From assembly GCA_003260075.1 (NCBI GenBank), contig QLIY01000213.1, forward strand, positions 1 through 64,000: a stretch of 64,000 nt of DNA. The letters are read 5' to 3'. The notes under the pieces are model-generated. The model was not told where the DNA came from. It searched no databases and saw nothing but the letters and a program-made list of their open reading frames with translations. Positions 48,767 through 60,049 of this stretch are shown piece after piece; the first letter of the stretch is position 1; every line of letters starts with the position of its first letter. The stretch is from Phallusia mammillata (Eukaryota > Chordata > Ascidiacea > Phlebobranchia > Ascidiidae). Position numbers and translations under genes: made by a program.

Positions 48767-51700
48767 ATGGAAGAGCTCGTGATTGGTTCAATTGTAGTTT
48801 GCGTCACAATCCTACTGTGGAGATATTTCCGCCCAAAACCCGAAGGTGAGTAATTTATTTTTATTTTTTGAGATATTTTGTGCTTGTTCTACTTATTGTT
48901 GCTAGGTGCGGCCGTGTGTGCATTGCATTGTGTGTTCTTGTGACGTTCGGTGTTTGTAAATTATTAATAGCCTCGCTTATGATCAAGTGGATACCCTGAT
49001 ATCGCCTTTGTGGACGCTAGTTACTGTTTAACACACAGCATATGTTTACTTAACATGCAAGCTAAGAAAAACACACAGAGATAAAATGCACAATTGCACA
49101 TTTACATTCTGTGTCGTTTGTTTTGTCACAATATAATGCGATACAATTGCCACAACTAATTTGCATGTAAGGCTAAACTGGCTTGAAAAGCGATCTCCAC
49201 GCAAATTCTTCCAGAAATCCAGGAATTGCTCGGTAAACAAACGAAATCACGTGATCGTAATCGGGTGGAGAGAGAAAAAAGAAAAACGCGCGTATAAACG
49301 AGAGAATGGCCGCAAAATTGCCAGCGGGGTATAATGAGAACAATTTTGTAGCTGAAAATTTGTCAAAATCTTATCAAGATTTAAATCGCTGGTGACATTT
49401 TAATACAAACTTCAAAGTGAATGTAAAACGGAAATTTTATTTGTTTTTCTAGCCTAAAAAGGGTCTGAATTGAAAACGAAACGCGTGTGCTTGCATAGAG
49501 GTTTGGTAAATGCGAAACTTTTAAGCCTGTCGCACTAATATCAAAAATAATATTAATTAAAAAATAAGAATTTACACAATTTAACCTACCCCCCCCCCCA
49601 CTTTTAAGCCTGTCGCACTAATATCAAAAATAATATTAATTAAAAAAAAAGAATTTACACAATTTAACAATCAATCAACAGCAAAAGAATAAATCCTATG
49701 AAATTTTACGAACACCTCACTTAAATCAATCGAAAAATCGAGAAACAGAATTGATGCTTTTTTCCACAACTGAAATCATATTTTCAGTTTAAAATCGGTA
49801 GAAAGTTGTTCGCTGAAAATATAGCGAGGAAATAAGTTCGATTTACTTAGTTTCAGAAATTTCCACCGTCAAAGTAACAATTTTAACTGTAACGCCACAT
49901 TACATTTTTTGGCTTGGGCCCCCCCCCCCCAACTAGAGCAGTGGTTCTTAACCTTTTTTCCTTGCTGCACCCCTTTCGATCACCGACCAATTTTCGCACC
50001 CCCCTGGAGTTTTGTATTTATATAGAATAAACCTAACCAACCTCAATGATTCAGCATCCCCGCACCCCCTGGGAACAGTTCTAGTACCCCTTGGGGGTGC
50101 GTGCACCCCTGGTTAAGAACCTCTGAACTAGAGGCAGTGTTTATTAAAACAGCCGAGTTTGGTATTTTATCGCATCGTTATCTCCAGAAGCGACAAAACA
50201 ACTAAGATGTTTCAGTCGCTATGTGGCAGTATAGTGCAAAATATCGCGAGCAAAGAAAAAAGATGTGTTCCACCTGAGCGATCACACATTAATCTAGTGT
50301 TTGTCTTCGTCATAAACGGATTATGAGGTGATTGTTGCGTCAATATTGACACTTTTAGGCAGGAGTTGAAGTTAATTGAAAAATATTGGCTTTAGCAATG
50401 CAGGATTCGAAATCTCGTATATTTCTGTCTAAATACAATTGTTGGGTCGCAGTTAGCGAGAAAATTAGCTGGACTTATTGGATTCTTTATTGTTACGCAA
50501 CAACAAACAGCGGATGCATTGCGGAAAGATAATTATGACTCACAATGATAGTCAATGCACGTGATTTGCATCAAACAAAGTCCTTCACCTTAATACCACG
50601 TGACCCTTCACGCACTGTGACGCAACAATATAAATGAGCGGAATGTTTCGAGACCGGAAATTGTGACATTCCATGAGATAATGAACCTGCGGGCTGCAAA
50701 CGCGCTGAAACTTAACCGCAGTTCATTGTTAGCTAACTGTGTGCATTTTTACGTCACACTCACTTTAACTAGAGGGGCCCGAATTTGCCCTGGACTACAA
50801 ATTTGCTCAATACTTGCAATTGATATTTGATCAGAAATAGAATTAGTTTTTCAATGACGATCGAAACTAGCAACTGAAGCGTCATAAGGATAAATAAGGC
50901 GAGAGTTGGAATCAAGTGACAGGCGGTTGTATTGAAGGAAACGACTTCAGAGTGAATACAAGCACAGTTGCAGTAGATGTATATTGCTGTTACTAAAAGC
51001 GTAGGTTGTGTTTTGTGTTGGTATAAATGCACTATCACCGAGTCACGTCGCCGAGTTTGCATCTAATCTACAAGCACGAACGCTCTGCTGGCGATATAGG
51101 CTGGAGTGAATCATGCAAATCAACCTAGTTTGAAACCCGATCAGTGCTTGAAATATTGTGGCCGTGTTTAGATGCCCGTATAAGTATATGCGCCGAGTTA
51201 TAATGTCGGTCAGAAGCAATCAGGTTTAGAACGCTTGCCAGCAAACGGTTCATTTGTGTTTGTTTTAAAGCCATCGTTTCCTCAACACTTTAAATCACCT
51301 CAACCTGCTTTCAAGTAGTTTCGCATTTGCAACAGAGTTAACAATACTATCCTGTATAAGCTAATGCTGCCAGGCATAATATCAAGTTTATACTACGCGT
51401 ATTCAGTGTTATTTACCCCGATGAAGGCGACCTGTATAGGACGTCGAAACGTCGGAATAAAATACAATTGCCAGAAGAGCTCTATAAACTTGCTTTCAAT
51501 GAGTTTCGCGTTTGCAGTAAGTTAAGAATACTATCTTGTGTGACATCACAGTGCGGGTTGTTTGCCGCCCGCTACACGGGTGTTTAGGCATGCGCTGAGG
51601 CGTGACATTAGGTGATGCACGACACAGTTAAAATGTCGCATACCTTTGAAACAAGTTGTCGGTCGCAATAAGACTGACGCCTCGGGCCACGCGCAACCTT

Positions 51701-54700
51701 AAGGCCGTGTAATATATGCGCCGAAAGCTTTAATTCTCTTGTAGCGCTAATTTCACTCGATCACAATGGAAACGTTCCACAGCTAGACATGCTGGTTGTG
51801 ACGTAACAATTCCGTTGCATTATTACGAGGAAATGTTTGATTGTTAGGTGAAGACACTGGGCATTGTGAGCGTGGAATAGTGATTGTTACGTGATAGAGG
51901 ATATAATGACACAACCATTCGTGGAGGCTTAGCTAAGGTGAGACAGCAGTGATGGTGCTAAAGACAGTGCGACGGGCGGCTAAAGACAAAACCTGCACTT
52001 CTCATTGAGCGAGGGGTTACATTGATGCGCAGCAGAGCGAGTAAAACACCCCCTTCGTTTCAAGAACTTTTTTTGTGAGATTCGAAACAAGGGAAAACGA
52101 ATGTCAAAGTTTTGAGTCACACAGAAAGACCTGGAGTCCAGTTCACCAATTTATTCGATTTATCTGCTGGAAGTCAGTTTGTAATATTAAGCAACATGGA
52201 TACGTTGTTGTCAAATAAAAGAATCAAATAAAAAATTAGCTAATGAAAAGAAGCTTTGGTAAAACTACTTGGCAGCTGTAAATCAGTTTATGTTTCTAGT
52301 TGTGGTTTGAATAACTTTGTATCTACAGGGCGTTCAGGTTGTTTACTTACAACTGTATACTCGTGTGTGGGTCTGTTGAACGTCCTGATATAGGAGTTAA
52401 AGAATAACCCACCGAAATTGAGCGAGTTTTAAGTTATTTGTCCCTTGGATGCATACTTTAGTTTTAATTGAGCAGTTTTTTATTGTTTTCTGTTGTTTCT
52501 TCTGTTTATTGGAACTGTACTTCAGTGTTTAAGTGTGTAGCAAGGTTAAAAACTTTTTAATCATAAACATTACTGCCAAGGTACTGGTGTATATAGAATT
52601 CATCGTTCAGACGTTTCGACAATCTCTGTATTCCATATGCACCAGTACCTTAGCAGTAACGTTTATGATTAAATTACTTTTCAAGTCCGTGTATAGTGTT
52701 CCTAAGGTTAAAAACGTTCAATGGAAAAGTTCTAAAAATAATTACAAAAAAACAAGAGGAAAAAATGGGAAAACTGAAAAGCTTTTTAACTTCGAACTGC
52801 TGCGTGTGTATTGCTCCGTCACAAACCAAAGGTAAGTGACGTCACAAACATACTTTAATGACGTGTTGAAAGATAATAGACCCCCTGCGAAGCGTGTAGT
52901 GGGAATGTTCGATTCGAAATAGCGGGTTGAGCAAATGTAAAGCAAACAAAAAATGTTGGACCACCTCTTAGTAAACCGGTTGTCACAGTTCAATCTATTC
53001 AACATTCCGTAGCTAACTATGCGAATGCGGTTTTGTAACAACCATTTATCTTCGGTTGAAAAGTATTTAATACCCTGTTTTTTTGTCGGATAGCAATGTC
53101 TTTCAATTGGTTCTGTAGACAAATTGTTTGCGATTGAAATTCAATCACTATTAAATCTTACGCAATGGCATTTAAATGCTATTCCAAATCACTTTGGTGA
53201 AGGAAAAGAGCAACTCCTTTACTAATCCCCCCCCCCCTTACAACTGTATACTCGTGTGTGGGTCTGTTGAAAGTCCTAACATAGGAGTTGAAGAATAACC
53301 CACCGGCATTAGGGAGTTTTTAAATGTTCACGTTTTTGTTCAATGGATGCTTACTTTAGTTCTAAATGAGCAGTTTTTAAATGTTTTCTGTTGTTTCTTG
53401 TGTTTGTTGCAACTGTACTTCAGTGCTTAGTGTGTAGAAAGGTTGAAAACTTTTAATGGAAAAGTTCTAAAAAATAATTACATAAAAATAAAGTAGGAAA
53501 AAATGGGAAAACTGAAAAGCTTTCTAACTTCGAACTGCTGCGTGTGTATTGCTCCGTCACAAACCAAAGGTAAGTGTCGTCACAAACATGCCTTAATGAC
53601 GTGTTGAAAGATAATAGACCCCCTGCGGAGCGTGTAGTGGGAATGTTCGATTCGAAATAGCGGTTTGAGCGAATGTCAAGCAAACAAAATATGTTGGACC
53701 ACCTCTTAGTAAACCGCTTGTCACAGTTCAATCTAATCAACATTCCGTAGCCAACTATGCGAATGTGGTTTCGTAACAACTATTAAACTTCAATTGTTAA
53801 GTATTTAAAACACTGTTTTTGTTGGAAGGTAATGTCGTTTCATTGGTTATGCAGAGGAATTGTTAGCAATTTGGAATTCATTCATTTAAAATCGTTTCGG
53901 TCTTTCCCGATGCCGTTTGAATCTTATTCTAAAATAACTTTAGTGAAGGAAAAGAACAGCTTCTTTACTAATTGCCCATTATTTTATCACTGTGGACAAT
54001 TGCCTTTGTCGTGTTTACAACGACAATTATTAGTTTGAAACGCAATATACGGATCTGTTCGTAAGTTTAATAAGTAAAATAACGGCCTGATGTGGCTCTT
54101 CATATCACTGATGTTGGCATGAGCATTTGCCGAAACGTTTGAGTAACAAAGCATGTCGCTTTTTACATTTATTTGGGCCGTTATTTTCATCATTAAACTT
54201 ATAATAGCCTACTTACGTGATGCAGAACATAGAACATCTGCAAATCTGTTACAAATTCACGAACGTAAAAACGTGAAGGATAAAGATATATAAATTTTCA
54301 TCATCAAAACTTTTTGTTTTTTTATTCTTTTGTTTATTAAAAGCGTTGTTCGCTTCGATTTTGTTGTACAGCATTCCAAAGATGTTGTGACTAAACAATC
54401 GCAATTGTATCAGTTATGACGTAATCACTTCGATTGTGGTCGTATTTGGTCAAGTCGTCGCGCATGGATAGTTTTATGTGTTTGTGGTAGGAAGTGCAAC
54501 GATGCGTGACCAACTTTGCGCGTGAGAATCGTGTTTATGACGTCATATACCGGTAACAATGACCAATGACGTAATTGAATCCTTGAATCCAGCGGTTAAA
54601 CGAAACCTAAACAAATTTAAGAAACATTTCGAACCCCCCCCCCCCTTTCAATAGTTCTTTTTTACTGTGGACAATTGGCTTTGTCGTGTTTACCATCAAC

Positions 54701-57700
54701 AATTAGTTTGGAACGCAATATACGGTTCTGTTCACAAGTTTAATAAGTAAAATATTGGCCTGATGTGGCCTTCCTATCACTGATGATGATATGAGCATTT
54801 ACTGAAACGTTTGCATAATAATGCATGTCGCTTTTTACGTATATTTGGGCTGATATTTTCGTCATTAAAACTATTTTTTGTCGTTTTGTTTGTTAAAAGT
54901 GTCGTTCGTTTCGATTTTGTTTTAAAGCATTCCAAAGATGTTGTGACAAAACAATCGCAATTGTAACAGTTATGACGTAACCACTTCGGTTGTGGTCGTA
55001 TTTGGTCAAGTCGTCGCGCATGGATGGTTTTATGTGTTTGTGGTAGGAAGTGCAACGATGCGTGACCGACTTTGTGCGTGAGAATCGCGTTTATGACGTC
55101 ATATACCGGTAACAATGACCAATGACGTAATTGAATCTTTCAATCCAGTGGTGAAACGAAACATAAAAGAACTGTTACGAACTTAAGAAACTTTTTAGCT
55201 GGAATCTGATTTGTTAAAAAAAACTACAAAAACACAAAGTATAAGAAAACATGTAACTTAAAATAAACAAACTGTTGAAAGCTCAAGAAACATTTCGAAC
55301 GCATCAACTTTCTGAAAATCTAATCGCAAAAAACCTCTTCGAAAAAATAGAAAGTTTAAGAAAAGTTCTATTGTTTGTGGAAAATAAAAACATATTAAGA
55401 GTGACGTCAACGGTTATAAGCGACTCGTTGTAAGAGAATCTTTGTGAAACGTCACAAAAACTCGACCGCGCGAGGGTTTAAGTTTTGCCCCCCCCCCAAA
55501 ACCCAATCGCAAAAAAACTTTTTTTGAAAAAATAGGAAGTTTAAGAAAACTTTTATTGTTTGTGGGAAATAAGAACAAGGTAAGAATGACGTCAACCAGT
55601 ATAAGCGACTCTATGTAAGAGAATCTTTGTGTAACGTCACAAAACTCGGCCGCGCGAGGGTTTAAGCTTATCCGGGAAACGCAACCCGATCTCATGTCGT
55701 GACTCCACCGAACTAATGCACTGTGACGTCACAATCTCAAGTGTCTGACTGCAAGCGCATCTCTCTATGACGCAGCAATGAACTAATTTTCCCCCCCCCC
55801 CTAATGCACTGTGACGTCACAATCTCAAGTGTCTGACTGCAAGCGCATCGTTTTATGACGCAACAATGAACTAATTTTTGATTGATTTGTACCTACTTTT
55901 AATATGAGCCACTTTTACAAACTTGGTTTTGCGTTGGGAGAAATTTCTGACGCATTTGCCGCCTTACATGAGTAGGTGTGAAATTGTGTCACGGTTTAAT
56001 TGACCACTTTGGGTGTGACGACCTTCATTTGTCCTTGAGCTTTTGAAGTGTAAGGCGCGACTGAATGAGAAACTGCAGCGGTGGTAGGAATTAGATAAAT
56101 CCCCCCCCCCCGAATTAGATAAATCACTCAAGTGAGATTAGTCGTTTTTAATGGACGAAGTTAATTAACTTGTAAACAACGTTTCGTCATTGATAACAAA
56201 TTAAACACAAAAATATTGCTGCGAACATTTACTCAATTGACGTTTGGGCAAAAAATAATCATTTCGACTGTTTTTTTTTGGGGGGTTCATAATTTTTTTT
56301 TTCATGAACGAATACAATCCACTTCTTTTTCATGAACGAATACAATCCACAATCCACAAATCCACACAAAAATTAGTTTTGGGAAAGTTTTTGGGTCTGC
56401 CCATCTTTACTTATAACGTGGTACTTGTATAAACTTTTATATTAAACATGTTTTTAGATGGAAAAGGTCAAAAAGGTCAACATAAAACACGTGACAACTC
56501 TGTCGCCATCCATGATATTTTGCAGGACAAAAACGGTAAGGAAATTTTGTTGTTAAATAAGCTATTGCTGCCGGGCATAGTATCAAGTAAACTTGATTTT
56601 TTCTGTTAAATCGAGGAAATACATTATTATTTCAATACAAAATCTGAAAGCGTGTTTTCTATTTTAATATTTTGTATTTAAGCGGGAAATATGGATGTAG
56701 GATATTTTTATTATCACCAACATCATATTTTCAGATTGAGGCAATTTAATTCAGTGATTTAACATTTTTGGCATTTTTTGTTGACCTTGTTTATTCTCGA
56801 ACATCGCGTACCGAATCCGAAGCATTGTTTTGTAACAAAGTAATTCTGCTCCACACCGCAATTATACGGAATAATCGCATGGGACAATAATTATCGAACT
56901 TAAGAATTCAAACATAATAATCGTGTATGATGTAACAATACAGAGTGGACTCTTAACGTTTAGCCTTCGGGCGGGTTACGAAATTATTGCTGCTATCAAT
57001 TTAAATCAAGTTCAAAATTTACGAGCTGTTATATTTAAAGAACTTTAATTGCTCTAGTAGTACTACCACAAGAAAACAATTTTAGGCGAATTTTAACAAC
57101 ATTGTGTGAATTTTTGTGTTGAAAATCGTCATCGTTGAACAAATCATAAAATTCATGTAGGAGGAAAAGACAAAAAATCCCAGTAACTCGGAAACGTCAA
57201 AAACTTTGGACTAGAATGCAACAGGGTCATGGCACGCAGCATTGCTTTGGTTATTAACAAAAAATTCAACGTAAAGGTGTTGTTTTATGTGTAAAGTTCA
57301 AAAGACAAATATCTCGCACTAACTTTGAAGAGCCATAAAAAAAATGTACCAGCATGCATCACGGTTATGGCACGCAGCATTGCTTTGTTTGTCCCTAAAA
57401 AATTCCACGTAAACGTGTTGTTTTCTGAGTAAAATTACTGGTTGATGTCGATGCAGGCAACGGTGTAGCTGACAAAGGCTTCCCCAACCCGACCTACATT
57501 AAAGACGACGATGTATTCGTGCAAAGCAACACAAGTTCCACCGCAGCAGCAACGGAAGAGTTCGGCCGACCTCGACAAACTCGCCAAATCAGCGACATAT
57601 CCGAGTTATTCCGTCCACCCTACGGTGACGACAAGAGTTTGAGTGAACTCGTATTCGAAGAACTCGACCGCGCCAAGAGTACAGAGTCGCTCGATGTCCT

Positions 57701-60049
57701 GTCACGTGACCGACCTGACGTCACAAGTGCGGTGGAGCATGACGGCAAATCGGGGGAACCACCGAACCGCGACTCCGATTGTAACGAAAACAACGATACC
57801 GCGGTGGATTGTGACGTAATAGAGGCGAGACAGACAGGTTTGTTTAAGGTTAACTTTTACGTTTTGGCACCAAATGACGCGAATGTTCACATTATAGAAA
57901 TAAATCCGTCACAGATATTTATAACACAACGCTATATGAGGTCAAAATTATTTACTTTTTAATTGTTAACCTTAATTCCTTAAATAACTACGAAGAAATA
58001 TGAAAGATACATTTTCTGTATGCAACATCCATTTTAGCGAACAACTGATTGATATGAAACACGTTTGACTTTTCGGTTTTATTCGTATTTACGCCGATTG
58101 TTGTACAACCCGGTTTTACACTCAACGCTTTTCACATAACCCGGTTAACGTGATACCGCCATCTCAAGTAATATTGGCGCTTGGCAATGTTTGAATAGAT
58201 GACGACGATACTTGGACGCGTCAAAACGCCACCCACAACCCTGAGAAAATTAGATTAAAAAGCGCAGAAACTCCTTTTTTTCGGCGCTCGGTCATGTTTG
58301 CCAACGTTTTAAATCGATCCATAACCCTGCCTAAACCCTCCAAAAATCCGATTTACGCAAGTACCTCCACAACCTGAAAGGGACCATGGCATCAATTTTG
58401 AGAACAGCAAAACATTTCAATACCGATAGCAGTAAATTTCCAACATTGCCGCATATTTGGTACATTATTTAAACACTATACACGGATCTGTTCATAAGCC
58501 CCCCCCCCCTCCAAAAATCCGATTTACGCAAGTACCTCCACAACCTGAAAGGGACCGTGGCATCAATTTTTAGAACAGCAAAACATTTAAATACCGATAG
58601 CAGTAAATTTCCAACATTGCCGCATATTTAGTACATTATTTAAACACTATACACGGATCTGTTCATAAGTTTAATGATGAATTCCCCCCCCCCCGGCCCA
58701 AATAGACGTAAAAAGCGACATGCTTTATTATTCAAACGTTTCAGCAAATCATCAGTGGTATGAAAGGCCACATCAGTTACACCCGTTTATATACACTTGA
58801 GTGACGTAAAATATCCCCATTAATATTTGTTACCCAACAATCGCTATTGTTTAGAATGGCGGGAAAAATTAAAACAGGATCTCGCCGATGACGACGAAGA
58901 ATTTATGGAAGAAATCACCGATGACGATCTTGATGACGTCAGCGACGACACGACGTCAGAGTCTGACGTAGACAACAAAATGCGTGGTGACGTCAATAAC
59001 GTTGGGAGAACCCCGGTTCCCGCCCAGACCCCGTCCCTCGGACGCCCGTTAGTGGTGGATAATGGCTCGTACAAGGTCAGGTTCGGTTGGGCGGGAGATT
59101 TCGAACCGGTTGCCATCGACAGAAATGTTTTCGGACACTGGAGGGCGGAAACGAGCGAAGCGTGGAAGGAGTCGTTGGGTTCAAAGTTCGTTGGTGACGC
59201 GGCGATCTCAAAACACAACACTCTTGCGCTGAGCAGCCCCGTGCAAGGTTGGTTTCTGGTTATTTGTTGATTACTCCGTGTTATGTTTAAAACTGTTCGG
59301 CGCATTTGTTTATTTTAACGTGTACCTTTGTAAACACCGAACAAGCGTTTCGTCCACCAGGTTGCATATTTAGCAAATTTGTCATTTAACAAATTTGTCG
59401 TGGTGTGGTGCTAGACAAAATACTTGTTGTTGTTTTTCAAGAACTTGTATTTTTGCTGACGTTTCGCCCACTAGAACGTATATTAGTGTCTCAACATCTT
59501 AGTAGTGAAGATTAATTTGAGCTTGCTATGACAAAAACTTCGCACAATTATACGGGAATTTGTGTTTTCAGATGGAAGAGTCGCAGATTGGCACGAGATG
59601 CAAGATGTATGGAATCACGTGATCAGCACCGAACTAGAAACGGAAGTGACGCAACAACCGATGATTGTTACAGAATCAGCGAACGTTACATCGAAACAAC
59701 GCGAGCGGATGCTAGAGGTAGGCTATATTAAGTCGCTATCTGGCTTTATTGCGTCACTATCTGGCGTTATGACGTCATTATCTGGCTTTATGACGTCACT
59801 ATCTGGCGTTATTACGTCATTATCTGGCTTTATGACGTCACTATCGGTTTCTTAATTCTCGAACCTTGTCTGTTTGTGCAGGTATTGATTGAGACTCTGC
59901 GCGTTCCCGCAGTCAGTTTGCGGAATCAATCCGTTCTCTGCGCGCTATCTGCTGACCGCAAGGTGGCGGTAGTGGTGAGCAGCGGTCACGGCGTGACGGA
60001 GGTGGTTCCAGTTTATGAAGGTTACCAAATAACCAGCGCCACACAAATC
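48767..60049 (+). CDS. Membrane-tethered actin-related protein (transmembrane isoform; 3' end uncertain)
   Basis: Not a named gene I recognise. Exons: 48767-48845, 56458-56535, 57457-57837, 58855-59247, 59572-59717, 59882-60049; 1245 nt, 415 codons, every junction in phase. N-terminus: MEELV, then a single hydrophobic helix (residues about 5-18), then RYFRPKP, predicting an N-out, C-cytosolic anchor. A hydrophilic linker (to about residue 242) with a strongly acidic tract (DDDEEFMEE, TDDDLDDVSDD) follows. Then comes an actin fold: RPLVVDNGSYKVRFGWAGD, FVGDAA, GRVADWHEMQDVWNHV, VTESANV, ETLRVPAVSLRNQSVL, SSGHGVTEVVPVYEGY. Actin Gln137 is kept, but Asp154, Asp157 and His161 align with Ser, His and Glu, so ATP hydrolysis is doubtful. 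The last exon ends with a GTAAGT donor after ATQI. The remainder of actin is not seen to 64000; a possible terminal exon (LDR-stop) is at 60703-60714. An alternative first exon lies at 52765. Confidence 0.8.
49939..50125. mobile_element. hAT-like MITE, family 3, with perfect 8-bp target duplication
   Basis: Inverted termini CAGTGGTTCTTAACC and GGTTAAGAACCTCTG. Target duplication AACTAGAG is perfect at 49931-49938 and 50126-50133. A fragment of the family (GGTACACGTACCCCTGGTTA) is at about 60570-60608. Confidence 0.92.
51361..51492 (+). repeat. Foldback-family repeat with hammerhead-like core (degenerate)
   Basis: CCGATGA (51418-51424, one change from CTGATGA), a hairpin with CCTGTATAGG, and GAAACGTC (51446-51453). 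Ends GCTGCCAGGCATAATATCAAG and GCCAGAAGAGCTCTATAAAC match the 4.9 and 33.0 kb copies. Confidence 0.6.
52541..52704. mobile_element. Foldback insertion present in one haplotype only
   Basis: Arms TAATCATAAACATTACTGCC and its inverse flank GCACCAGTACC. The flanking AAGGTTAAAAAC occurs on both sides, and the other copy at about 53440 shows a single, uninterrupted site (AAGGTTGAAAAC). This is an empty-site comparison within one window. The centre has GTTTCGAC but no full ribozyme core. Confidence 0.7.
52765..52831 (+). CDS. Alternative first exon of the actin-like gene: myristoylation/palmitoylation signal
   Basis: Codes for 22 residues beginning MGKLKSFLTS, a good N-myristoylation context (Gly2, Ser6), followed by NCCVC, cysteines placed for S-acylation. 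It ends in phase 1 before GTAAGT, the same phase as the transmembrane first exon at 48767-48845, and so can join the common exon at 56458. A-rich sequence precedes the ATG and G follows it. Because myristoylation needs the initiator Met next to Gly, this must be a start exon if the signal is real. Family knowledge supports the lipid motif; the splice to 56458 is inferred from phase and order. Confidence 0.7.
53503..53569 (+). CDS. Second-haplotype copy of the myristoyl first exon
   Basis: Identical protein to 52765-52831, with one synonymous change (TTA to CTA for Leu8) and the same GTAAGT donor. Surrounding non-coding sequence differs much more. It follows the C run at about 53226-53236. Probably the other allele, though a true tandem duplicate cannot be excluded from sequence alone. 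Confidence 0.65.
54040..54212 (+). repeat. Foldback repeat with hammerhead-like core
   Basis: CTGATGT (54108-54114), stem GGCA/TGCC around TGAGCATT, and GAAACGTT (54132-54139). AACGGCC and GGGCCGTTAT inverted ends. The allelic copy at 54713-54870 has CTGATGA with a weaker stem II (54780-54811). Confidence 0.6.
58467..58845 (-). repeat. Truncated hammerhead-like foldback pieces with poly-C joins
   Basis: AACACTATACACGGATCTGTTCATAAG ends occur twice (before and after the run near 58500), followed by AAAGCGACATGCTTTATT and, on the minus strand, CTGATGA directly joined to a shortened stem and GAAACGTT (58735-58755). Confidence 0.5.
59735..59855. repeat. CRE-bearing minisatellite in the actin-like gene
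   Basis: About six units of 20-21 bp, CTATCTGGCTTTATGACGTCA and variants, between two actin-fold exons (59717 and 59882). Confidence 0.8.

Larger units (their letters stand above)
48846..52764. other. Intron/alternative promoter region upstream of the lipid-signal exon
   Basis: No exon is supported. Contains an allelic duplicate around the C run at 49590, a hAT element at 49939-50125, a hammerhead-like repeat at 51361-51492, and a foldback at 52541-52704. If the second first exon has its own promoter, it should lie in the last few hundred bases. Confidence 0.5.
52832..56457. other. Intron of the actin-like gene, rich in allelic duplicates
   Basis: Duplicates with C-run joins occur near 53227, 54632, 55487, 55791 and 56101, each repeating 50-700 bp. 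Two hammerhead-like foldbacks (54040-54212, 54713-54870) are alleles of each other. No further exon was found. Confidence 0.6.

Noticed and set aside
52533..52835. Plus-strand frame of 100 residues at the foldback
   Set aside because: It runs through the inserted foldback in a different frame from the lipid-signal exon and is absent from the other haplotype.
58844..59305. Minus-strand frame of 153 residues
   Set aside because: Shadow of the actin-fold exon; its serine-rich content is the antisense of the acidic tract.
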